Below, piece by piece: positions 1 to 5,628 of a stretch of 6,892 nt of DNA. Where the stretch lies: NCBI GenBank assembly GCA_029933365.1, contig JAOZOH010000138.1, forward strand, positions 1 to 6,892, in the 5' to 3' direction. Position 1 is the first letter of the stretch. Each line of letters begins with the position of its first letter. The notes below the pieces were generated by a model that was given only the letters and a program-made list of their open reading frames with translations, searched no databases and had not been told where the DNA came from. A program made the position numbers and the translations under genes. Origin of the DNA: Desulfuromusa sp. Its GTDB lineage: Bacteria; Desulfobacterota; Desulfuromonadia; Desulfuromonadales; Geopsychrobacteraceae.

Positions 1-615
1 ACTTTTAATCCAATCCATTTTGGCCACTTGCATATTGCGGAAGAGGTTCTGCACAGTTGCAATCTGGAGCAGATCTGGTTTATTCCCACCAGTAAACCTC
101 CCCATAAACAACTTGCAGCTGAGGTCTCCTTTGCCCATCGTTTGGCAATGATAGAAGCGGCTTTGCAGGATTATCCCTTGTTTTATAGCTGTGATATTGA
201 GGGGCGCCGGGGTGGTACAAGCTATTCAGTTGATACTCTGCAGCAGTTGTCCGAAAAATATCCACAGCACGAGTTTTTTTTTATTATGGGACTTGATTCA
301 TTTCAGGAAATCGGTCTGTGGAAAGACTATGCGCGCCTGTTTGAATTTGCACATATTGTAGTGGCGGCCAGGCCAGGCTTTGCAGGCTCGATACAAGAGT
401 TACTGCCGGTTGCCATTGCAGACCGCTTCTGCTATGATTCCGACTCGAAAAATCTCCGGTTTGATACAGGATATTCGTTGCTTACAGTCGCACATACCTG
501 CCGTGATATTTCCTCTACAGAAATTCGTCAGCAATTGTCGATGAACCGGAATATTGGGGAGCAGGTTCCGCTGCCCGTAATTGCATATATCAGAGCCCAT
601 CAGCTCTATTCCTAG
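1..615 (+). CDS. nadD: Nicotinate-nucleotide adenylyltransferase, 5'-partial
   Basis: NadD transfers AMP from ATP to nicotinate mononucleotide, giving deamido-NAD in the cytoplasm, a late step of NAD synthesis. The frame is open from base 1 and encodes 204 residues before TAG. It opens with TFNPIHFGHL, the nucleotidyltransferase signature whose HxGH (H6-F-G-H9) binds ATP phosphates. The other family hallmark, the ISSTxxR motif, is at residues 170-176 (ISSTEIR). Between them, GLDSFQEIGLWKDY and a following VAARPGF stretch are typical of NadD. Family members are about 200-215 residues and normally have a short strand (roughly MxIGLFGG) before this motif, so only about 8 N-terminal codons should be missing. 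A TTG at 28 lies inside the signature and is not the true start. The gene is followed 18 bases later by rsfS, a very common bacterial pairing. Identification is firm; the start lies outside the window. Confidence 0.96.
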   Translation, partial: TFNPIHFGHLHIAEEVLHSCNLEQIWFIPTSKPPHKQLAAEVSFAHRLAMIEAALQDYPLFYSCDIEGRRGGTSYSVDTLQQLSEKYPQHEFFFIMGLDSFQEIGLWKDYARLFEFAHIVVAARPGFAGSIQELLPVAIADRFCYDSDSKNLRFDTGYSLLTVAHTCRDISSTEIRQQLSMNRNIGEQVPLPVIAYIRAHQLYS

Positions 616-633
616 AAAAAAGAAGGTAGTAAC

Positions 634-993
634 TTGCAAGCTAGAGAAATAGCACTATTAGCCGTTGACTATGCACTTGATAAAAAAGGAATTGATCTCA
701 AGCTATTGGATGTCAGGGAACTCTCTTCACTGACAGACTATTTATTGCTGGTTTCGGGACGTTCCGATCGCCAGGTTCAGGCAATAGCTGAAAATATCAG
801 AATAGAATTTAAGCATCAGCATGATACATTACCCCTCGCTATCGAAGGGATGGATAAAGGGCGTTGGGTATTGCTCGATTATGGTGAACTGATGGTTCAT
901 GTTTTTCAGCAGCCGGTTCGTGAATTTTATGATCTTGAGGGGTTGTGGAGTGAAGCTCCTGAGGTTGAATTGGCTCAGACTGAAGTTCAGTGA
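634..993 (+). CDS. rsfS: Ribosomal silencing factor RsfS (Iojap/RsfS family)
   Basis: RsfS binds ribosomal protein uL14 on the 50S subunit and blocks joining to 30S, lowering translation when nutrients are short. The 119-residue product spans the whole family domain. It contains LDVRELSSLTDYLLLVSG (residues 24-41), then SDRQVQAIAENI, then the conserved GRWVLLDYGELMVHVF and REFYDLEGLWSEAP blocks. Length is normal for the family. The start is a TTG at 634, chosen because an AGAAGG ribosome-binding site at 621-626 sits 7 bases upstream and the family N-terminus aligns from there; no ATG or GTG fits better. The stop overlaps the rlmH start (GTGA at 990-993), so the two are probably translationally coupled. 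nadD-rsfS-rlmH is a widely conserved order. The function is from family knowledge; identification is firm. Confidence 0.96.
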   Translation: MQAREIALLAVDYALDKKGIDLKLLDVRELSSLTDYLLLVSGRSDRQVQAIAENIRIEFKHQHDTLPLAIEGMDKGRWVLLDYGELMVHVFQQPVREFYDLEGLWSEAPEVELAQTEVQ

Positions 994-1463
994 AGCTGCG
1001 ACTGGTTTGTGTTGGTAAGCTGACAGAAATCTGGCAGCGCGCTGCGGCAGTAGAATATGCCGGGCGGGTACAGCGTTATTTCCCGCTGGATATTGTTGAG
1101 CTAAAAGAAGAAAAAGGGGGACGGAAAGGAGATACGGCCGGGCTGCTTAAACGCGAGGGAATGCGGATTGTGGAAAAAATCCCCGATCGAGCCTTTTTAA
1201 TTGTTCTGGATGAGCGGGGTCGTAATCTGGGGTCAGAGCAGTTGTCCGATCTTTTATCTGGAGAAATGCTCCATGGTGGACGCAATTGGTGCCTGATACT
1301 CGGGGGGCCTTATGGACTTGACCCTGCTGTGCGTAACCGGGCTGATTTGATTCTTTCGTTGTCGAAAATGACTTTTACACACCAGATGGCAAGAATTTTA
1401 TTACTCGAGCAACTGTATCGAAGTTGTACTATTCTGAAAAATGAGCCCTACCATAATCGGTAG
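990..1463 (+). CDS. rlmH: 23S rRNA (pseudouridine1915-N3)-methyltransferase RlmH
   Basis: RlmH is a small SPOUT-class enzyme that uses S-adenosylmethionine to methylate N3 of pseudouridine 1915 in helix 69 of 23S rRNA, acting on assembled 70S ribosomes. The 157-residue product has the usual length (about 155). Visible landmarks are the N-terminal MKLRLVCVGKL strand, LDERG at 73-77, the SAM-binding glycine turn LILGGPYGL at 102-110, the knotted region LSLSKMTFTHQMARILLLEQLYR (122-144) and the C-terminal NEPYHNR, matching the conserved PYH tail that contacts the substrate. The start is GTG at 990, overlapping the rsfS stop by 4 bases. There is no strong ribosome-binding site in front of it, so initiation probably depends on ribosomes finishing rsfS. 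Identification is firm. Confidence 0.96.
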   Translation: MKLRLVCVGKLTEIWQRAAAVEYAGRVQRYFPLDIVELKEEKGGRKGDTAGLLKREGMRIVEKIPDRAFLIVLDERGRNLGSEQLSDLLSGEMLHGGRNWCLILGGPYGLDPAVRNRADLILSLSKMTFTHQMARILLLEQLYRSCTILKNEPYHNR

Positions 1464-1472
1464 GCAGTTTGT

Positions 1473-1477
1473 GGAGG
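1473..1477 (+). promoter_or_regulatory. Ribosome-binding site deciding the dksA-like start
   Basis: GGAGG lies 11 bases before the ATG at 1489, a slightly long but usable spacing. The upstream in-frame ATG at 1441, inside rlmH, has no purine-rich site in front of it. A GTG at 1471 has only a weak match. This favours 1489 as the start. Confidence 0.6.
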
Positions 1478-1488
1478 CGGATTGGCCG

Positions 1489-1842
1489 ATGGAAGAAGTA
1501 GAACTGGCAGAGATAAGAGCGCATCTATTACAGATGCGCAGTGAACTTTTGGCTGAGTCTGAACGCGCTTATGCTGCATCCCAGTCCTTGGGTAAAGATG
1601 GTGTCCCGGACATAGGTGATATGTCATCAAACAGCTATAATCAGGAAGTGTTGATGAATCTCAGCGAAACACAGCGATCCCGGGTACGCGATATTGACGC
1701 GGCTCTGGAACGGATGGACAAGGGGGTTTATGGTCTGTGTGCACGCTGCGAGGAAGAAATTCCTGCACGCCGGCTGGAGGTTCGCCCATTTTCCCGTTAT
1801 TGTGTTGATTGTAAGACTGAAGTTGAAAAGTTTGGTGAATAA
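1489..1842 (+). CDS. DksA/TraR-family zinc-finger transcription regulator
   Basis: Proteins of this family bind in the RNA polymerase secondary channel and, usually with ppGpp, retune rRNA and biosynthetic promoters. The 117-residue product has a helical N-terminal half rich in E, L and R (coiled coil, about 3-75) and a four-cysteine finger C84-x2-C87-x17-C105-x2-C108. The loop between the coiled-coil arms carries an acidic pair D41-x2-D44, matching the DxxDxA tip motif of E. coli DksA (D71, D74, A76), but with Ser46 where Ala is usual. It is shorter than E. coli DksA (151 residues), mainly at the N-terminus, as in many deltaproteobacterial members. An alternative ATG at 1441 would add 16 residues that overlap rlmH and look unlike the family. 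Family placement is firm; equivalence to true DksA, rather than a DksA-like paralogue, cannot be settled here. Confidence 0.9.
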   Translation: MEEVELAEIRAHLLQMRSELLAESERAYAASQSLGKDGVPDIGDMSSNSYNQEVLMNLSETQRSRVRDIDAALERMDKGVYGLCARCEEEIPARRLEVRPFSRYCVDCKTEVEKFGE

Positions 1843-1851
1843 ATAACCCTG

Positions 1852-1870
1852 TAACCCGCATGTTGGGTTA
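1852..1870 (+). other. Short inverted repeat between the dksA-like and lapB-like genes
   Basis: TAACCC at 1852-1857 and GGGTTA at 1865-1870 can form a perfect 6-bp stem with a 7-base loop. No T-run follows, so it is not an intrinsic terminator. It lies just upstream of the next gene's ribosome-binding site (1875-1878) and could modestly affect mRNA stability or translation. It may also be chance. Confidence 0.35.
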
Positions 1871-1874
1871 GCCT

Positions 1875-1878
1875 GGAG
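1875..1878 (+). promoter_or_regulatory. Ribosome-binding site deciding the LapA/LapB-like start
   Basis: GGAG abuts the ATG at 1879 with no spacer, but sits 6 bases before the in-frame ATG at 1885. This supports 1885 as the real initiation codon. Confidence 0.65.
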
Positions 1879-1884
1879 ATGGTC

Positions 1885-3255
1885 ATGATTCTAATTGCCC
1901 TGCTTGTATTAGCTTTTATCGTTTTTGCTGTCGGGTTTCTCTACTTTTGGGGGGTCAACCCCGGTGATATTACCGTTTTTCTGACCAACGATTTAAGCTA
2001 CACTTTGCCTTCAGCAATTATGCTGGTCTGCGTGCTGCTGATTGGTCTGCTGATTGGTAACGGTCTACACTTTCTTAGTGCTTTTTTCTATTCCTTCCGC
2101 AATTGGAAGGGGGGGCGTCGGCTGAAAAAAGCGGAAGAGGTGGGTTCGATTTATCGCAGTGGTGTTGGTCGTTTGCTCTCAGGGGACCTGAAAAAAGCGC
2201 GGACTTTGTTGAAAAAATCTCTGGATCGTGATCCCAGCCGGATTGATGTGCATTTGGCTTTGGCCAGTGTAGCTCTACAGGAAGGCAATACGGAAGAGGG
2301 TATTGAGCTGCTGCAGAAGGCACGTAAGCTTGATCCAAAAGGGCTTGAAGTTCTGTTTAAGCTGGCAACAACTTATGAAGAAAGTGGTCGGCGTGAAGAT
2401 GCCATGGGTATCTATAAAGAACTGTTGGCCAGTGAGGCTGATAATCGTAAAGCAATGCGTGCTCTACGTGACATCCAGATGGATCTTGGTAATTGGCAGG
2501 ATGCTCTGGAGCTACAGAAGAAAATTCTTAAAACATCCAAGTCCGGGGTGAAAGCGGATACGGAAAAACAGATTATGCTGCAATTACGTTACGAGGTTGC
2601 CCGCACTAATCTTGAAAATGGTGATCAGGATCAAGCGATTGAAGTCTGTCGGGATATTATCAAACGCGACGCCAACTTCACTCCAGCTCGGGTCACGTTA
2701 GGTGATGCGTACCATCAAGCAGGACGTGATGCGGATGCTATCAAAGTATATCAGGATGGCTACAAAACATCGAAACGGAGTGTCTTTCTGGCGCGTTTGG
2801 AGGATCTTTATATCAATGCAGAAGATCCAGCTGCACTGCTGTCATTTTATCGTAGCCAGATGCAGGTTGATAGTGAAGATCTGCTGCTTAAACTGTATCT
2901 TGGAAGACTCTGTTTGCGCCTGGAGATGGTGGATGAAGCGATGCAACATCTGACTGATCTGGAAACTTCCGGGGTTGATTTTACCAAACTCCATTTATTG
3001 TTGGCAGAAGCACAGCGGCGTCGGAATAATATTGATGAGGCCGTGGTTGAATATCAAAAGGCTTTGAGTATTGACAGCCATCTATTGCTGGGGTTTGTCT
3101 GTAGTGCTTGTGGTGCCAGATTCACCGAGTGGCACAGCCGCTGTCCAAAATGTAAAGCCTGGGATTCTTTCAGCTTACCGGAACGGAAGCAGATTCAAGA
3201 GGCTAAACTATTTGATGGGTCGAAGCTGATTCCACCGAGTGAACAGGGGAAATAA
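1885..3255 (+). CDS. lapB: LapA-LapB-like inner-membrane TPR protein with C-terminal zinc ribbon
   Basis: In E. coli, LapB (YciM) is a membrane-anchored TPR protein that controls lipopolysaccharide synthesis through FtsH-dependent turnover of LpxC; LapA (YciS) is its small two-helix neighbour. This 456-residue product combines both layouts. There are two membrane helices (about 2-23 and 41-66) joined by a short segment containing [14 protein letters not shown], resembling the LapA/DUF1049 pattern. TPR-like helical repeats then run from about 88 to 400, for example [23 protein letters not shown] and [23 protein letters not shown] rubredoxin-type ribbon C406-x2-C409-x10-C420-x2-C423 follows, with the KAWDSF tail typical of LapB (CRAW in E. 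coli). About 30 further residues follow the ribbon. E. coli LapB is 389 residues with one N-terminal helix, so the extra length is mostly the LapA-like part. The domain architecture is clear; an LPS role in this organism is inferred. The start at 1885 is set by the GGAG at 1875-1878. Confidence 0.85.
   Translation: MILIALLVLAFIVFAVGFLYFWGVNPGDITVFLTNDLSYTLPSAIMLVCVLLIGLLIGNGLHFLSAFFYSFRNWKGGRRLKKAEEVGSIYRSGVGRLLSGDLKKARTLLKKSLDRDPSRIDVHLALASVALQEGNTEEGIELLQKARKLDPKGLEVLFKLATTYEESGRREDAMGIYKELLASEADNRKAMRALRDIQMDLGNWQDALELQKKILKTSKSGVKADTEKQIMLQLRYEVARTNLENGDQDQAIEVCRDIIKRDANFTPARVTLGDAYHQAGRDADAIKVYQDGYKTSKRSVFLARLEDLYINAEDPAALLSFYRSQMQVDSEDLLLKLYLGRLCLRLEMVDEAMQHLTDLETSGVDFTKLHLLLAEAQRRRNNIDEAVVEYQKALSIDSHLLLGFVCSACGARFTEWHSRCPKCKAWDSFSLPERKQIQEAKLFDGSKLIPPSEQGK
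3245..3250 (+). promoter_or_regulatory. Ribosome-binding site deciding the gpmI start
   Basis: AGGGGA inside the last codons of the preceding gene lies 6 bases before the ATG at 3257. It falls after the upstream in-frame GTG at 3239, which it therefore cannot serve, so 3257 is the start. Confidence 0.75.
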
Positions 3256-3256
3256 G

Positions 3257-4783
3257 ATGTCGGCAGAGCCAGTTGTACTGGTTATCCTGGATGGTTGGGG
3301 GATCAACGAAAGTTGTGATAATAACGCTGCTTGCCAGGCAAATACGCCGATTTTGGATCGCCTCCGCGAAGAATTTCCAATCAGCCGATTAAGTGCTTCG
3401 GGTCAGGATGTTGGTTTGCCGGCTGGCCAGATGGGAAACTCAGAAGTCGGGCACATGAATATTGGTGCTGGACGGATTATCTATCAGGATTTGAGCCGGA
3501 TCAGTTTGGCTATTGAGGATGGCTCATTTTTTGAAAATCAAGTTCTGAAAAGTATCTGTGAGCGCTTGGCAGCTTCTGGTGGCAAGCTACATCTACTTGG
3601 TTTGCTTTCAGATGGTGGGGTTCATTCCCACAATACCCATCTCTATGCCTTGGTGCGGTTAGCTCAGCAAATTGGGGTCAAGGACGTTTGCATCCACGCT
3701 TTTCTGGATGGCCGGGATACCCCACCCAAAAGTGCTGCCAACTATCTCCAGCAACTCGAAGAGGAACTCACAAAGATTGGCCTTGGTCGAGTCGTGACCA
3801 TAGCTGGGCGTTTTTGGGCCATGGATCGTGATAACCGCTGGGATCGGGTTGAGAAAGCCTACCTTGCATTGACTGAAGGTATCGGTCAGCATGCAAATTC
3901 CTCAGCTGAAGCCATTACCTCTGCCTATGCAGTGGATCAGACTGATGAATTTGTTGAACCTGCGGTTGTGGGTCGGCCAGGAACTATTGATGACGGAGAT
4001 GGTGTCATCTTCTTTAATTTCCGTTCGGACCGTGCCCGCGAAATAACCCGTGCCTTGGCTCTGAAAGATTTTTCTGGATTTGCTCGGAGTAAAACACCGC
4101 AATTGGTCGATTATGTTTGTCTGACCGAATATGATGAAACCTTCAATCTTCCCGTCGCTTTTCCTTCTGCAACATATCCAGATATCCTTGCCGAAGTTGT
4201 TTCTCACGCCGGATTTAAACAGTTGCGGATTGCTGAAACCGAAAAATATGCTCATGTCACCTTTTTCTTTAATGGAGGTGTGGAGCAGCCCTGGCCGGGT
4301 GAAGATCGGGTTATGATCCCCTCCCCCAAAGATGTTGCGACCTACGATAAGAAGCCCTCAATGAGTGCGGTTGAAGTGACTGACGAAGTGGTTAAACGGG
4401 TTGAATCAGGTGAATATCAGCTGATTATCCTGAACTTTGCCAATTGCGATATGGTTGGCCATACGGGGATTTTAACTGCTGCTATTGAGGCGGTAGAGAC
4501 GGTTGATAGCTGTATGGGAAGAGTCGTTGCTGCTGTTACTGAAGCTGGCGGGAAGTTACTGATTACCGCAGATCACGGTAATTGTGAGCAGATGGTTGAT
4601 AAGAATGGCCGACCCCATACGGCGCACACCACGAACCCGGTTCAATTTATTTTTGTCGATCCCAGCAGTAAAGGTCAGTTAGTCCATGATGGTATTCTCG
4701 CTGATCTGGCGCCAACAATCCTAGAACTTCTGGGGCTCGAAAAACCAGCTGCTATGACGGGGCAATCATTGCTGGATAATTGA
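3257..4783 (+). CDS. gpmI: 2,3-bisphosphoglycerate-independent phosphoglycerate mutase
   Basis: GpmI interconverts 3- and 2-phosphoglycerate in glycolysis and gluconeogenesis, using two Mn(II) ions and a phosphoserine intermediate. The 508-residue product is full length and collinear with the Bacillus stearothermophilus enzyme. Metal-site residues are D12 (LDGWG), the nucleophile S62 (GNSEVGH), then D398 and H402 (CDMVGHTG), D439 and H440 (ADHGN) and H457 (AHTTNP). Substrate-site residues include H123 (SDGGVHSH), R153-D154 (DGRDTPP), R185 and R191 ([12 protein letters not shown]), the [10 protein letters not shown] block and [15 protein letters not shown] replaces the more usual YY in the GRYYAMDRD motif, a conservative change. 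The gene begins one base after the stop of the TPR gene, with its ribosome-binding site inside that gene, so it is clearly in the same transcription unit. The enzyme is expected in the cytoplasm. No defect was seen in any catalytic residue. Confidence 0.98.
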   Translation: MSAEPVVLVILDGWGINESCDNNAACQANTPILDRLREEFPISRLSASGQDVGLPAGQMGNSEVGHMNIGAGRIIYQDLSRISLAIEDGSFFENQVLKSICERLAASGGKLHLLGLLSDGGVHSHNTHLYALVRLAQQIGVKDVCIHAFLDGRDTPPKSAANYLQQLEEELTKIGLGRVVTIAGRFWAMDRDNRWDRVEKAYLALTEGIGQHANSSAEAITSAYAVDQTDEFVEPAVVGRPGTIDDGDGVIFFNFRSDRAREITRALALKDFSGFARSKTPQLVDYVCLTEYDETFNLPVAFPSATYPDILAEVVSHAGFKQLRIAETEKYAHVTFFFNGGVEQPWPGEDRVMIPSPKDVATYDKKPSMSAVEVTDEVVKRVESGEYQLIILNFANCDMVGHTGILTAAIEAVETVDSCMGRVVAAVTEAGGKLLITADHGNCEQMVDKNGRPHTAHTTNPVQFIFVDPSSKGQLVHDGILADLAPTILELLGLEKPAAMTGQSLLDN

Positions 4784-4800
4784 TTATTTTGTATTGATCT

Positions 4801-4807
4801 GGGGGGA
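4801..4807 (+). promoter_or_regulatory. Strong ribosome-binding site upstream of comF
   Basis: GGGGGGA can pair with the 16S 3' end allowing one G-U pair. The same heptamer precedes the kinase gene at 5618-5624. It stands 6 bases before an in-frame ATC at 4814, but 24 bases before the first standard start codon, TTG at 4832, which has no other purine-rich site. It therefore points to a non-standard or altered start codon for comF. Confidence 0.5.
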
Positions 4808-4831
4808 TTTTCAATCATCAAAAAACTTTTA

Positions 4832-5524
4832 TTGTCGCTGTTTAAAGCTTTTTTCCCACCTGCCTGTCCGCTCTGTAGTTGTACTCTTCCTCATGATTAT
4901 TATGCTGTCTTCTGTGAATCTTGTCTGGATGGATTCAGGCCTCTTCCTGATGCTAAATGTCCGCTCTGTGCTCTCCCTTTTTCTGGAATATACAATAGCT
5001 CACACCTGTGTGGTCGGTGCATAAAACAGCCACCAGCCTATGCAAAGGTCTATGCTGTTGGACTTTATGAGCAGTCTTTGCGACATGCTATTCACCAGTT
5101 TAAGTTCAATGGCAAGGTAGGATTAGATCGGCCGCTGGGAAAGTTGCTTGAACAGGCAATTGATGCCGATTTGCATATTGATCTGCTGGTACCGGTACCG
5201 CTGCAACGTAAACGGTTGCGGCAGAGGAGTTACAATCAAGCTTTATTGCTTGCCCGAGAAGTCGCCAGAATCAGAAAGATGACAGTTGCAAATGACCTGC
5301 TGGTTAAAATCCGGGAGACAGAATCGCAACAGGGTTTGTCTGCCAAAGAGAGAGTGAAAAATTTGCAGGGATCATTCAAGTTGCAAAAAAACCTTTCGGG
5401 ACAAAAAGTTTTACTGATTGATGATGTTATGACCACTGGTGCAACAGTTGCGGCTTGTAGTCGTGTCTTGATCGAGGGTGGTGCAGCTAAAGTTTACGTT
5501 GCGGTCATCGGACGGGCGGCCTGA
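4832..5524 (+). CDS. comF: ComF family phosphoribosyltransferase-like protein
   Basis: ComF/GntX proteins pair an N-terminal zinc-ribbon region with a type I phosphoribosyltransferase fold. In naturally competent bacteria ComF is needed for DNA uptake or later handling; elsewhere its role is unclear. The 230-residue product has four CxxC pairs (C12/C15, C28/C31, C43/C46, C60/C63), enough for two zinc sites. A central VPVPLQRKRLRQRSYNQA block (120-137) and the PRPP-binding loop VLLIDDVMTTGAT (193-205) follow. All are standard for the family. The start is uncertain: 4832 is the first standard start codon (TTG) but lacks a ribosome-binding site. Reading from ATC at 4814 would add six residues, giving an IIKKLLLSLFKAFFPP N-terminus behind a well-placed GGGGGGA. 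It is the last gene of the co-directional run, 48 bases after gpmI by the 4832 start. The family is firm; the substrate and any link to competence are unknown. Confidence 0.9.
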   Translation: MSLFKAFFPPACPLCSCTLPHDYYAVFCESCLDGFRPLPDAKCPLCALPFSGIYNSSHLCGRCIKQPPAYAKVYAVGLYEQSLRHAIHQFKFNGKVGLDRPLGKLLEQAIDADLHIDLLVPVPLQRKRLRQRSYNQALLLAREVARIRKMTVANDLLVKIRETESQQGLSAKERVKNLQGSFKLQKNLSGQKVLLIDDVMTTGATVAACSRVLIEGGAAKVYVAVIGRAA

Positions 5525-5573
5525 CTTTTTCAGTACCGGAAGGTCAAAAAAATACCCTGAGATACAATGTAAG

Positions 5574-5582
5574 TGCTATAAT
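5574..5582 (+). promoter_or_regulatory. Predicted sigma-70 extended -10 promoter for the histidine kinase gene
   Basis: TGCTATAAT at 5574-5582 is a perfect extended -10 (TGn followed by TATAAT). No good -35 is found at the usual 16-18 base distance (around 5553-5560), consistent with an extended -10 promoter that does not need one. Transcription would begin near 5589, giving a leader of about 40 bases before the ATG at 5629. This suggests the kinase is transcribed independently of the upstream genes. It is a sequence prediction only. Confidence 0.6.
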
Positions 5583-5617
5583 CAGCCACACTATCGTTTT
5601 TAAAGGATATTTTCTTC

Positions 5618-5624
5618 GGGGGGA
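5618..5624 (+). promoter_or_regulatory. Ribosome-binding site of the histidine kinase
   Basis: GGGGGGA lies 4 bases before the ATG at 5629. The same heptamer precedes comF, suggesting G-rich sites of this form are normal in this genome. Confidence 0.6.
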
Positions 5625-5628
5625 TCCT

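Larger units (their letters stand above)
5525..5628 (+). other. Intergenic region between comF and the histidine kinase
   Basis: This 104-base stretch is the only sizeable gap in the window. It holds an A-run at 5546-5552, an extended -10 promoter element (5574-5582) and the kinase ribosome-binding site (5618-5624). A convincing stem plus T-run terminator for the upstream genes was not found. Confidence 0.7.

Noticed and set aside
1441..1488. Longer start for the DksA-like gene at ATG 1441
   Set aside because: It has no ribosome-binding site, overlaps the rlmH 3' end, and adds residues unlike the family N-terminus. ATG 1489 is preceded by GGAGG.
3779..3852. FW in place of YY in the GpmI GRYYAMDRD motif as a sign of altered function
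   Set aside because: The flanking catalytic residues R185 and R191 and all metal ligands inspected are intact. An aromatic-for-aromatic change is conservative and probably natural variation.
3902..4255. Antisense open frame of 117 codons within gpmI
   Set aside because: It lies wholly opposite a well-conserved enzyme. Its translation shows no recognisable domain and it has no neighbouring genes on that strand. It is a by-product of gpmI codon usage.
4794..5024. Overlapping + strand frame starting just before comF
   Set aside because: It runs out of frame through the ComF zinc-ribbon region, and its start precedes the GGGGGGA site instead of following it. The hydrophobic look reflects a frame-shifted reading of comF.
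5522..5549. Possible hairpin terminator after comF (TGAC...GTCA around a T-run and CCGG)
   Set aside because: The stem relies on several G-U pairs and is followed by an A-run rather than a T-run on the + strand. It does not resemble an intrinsic terminator in either direction.
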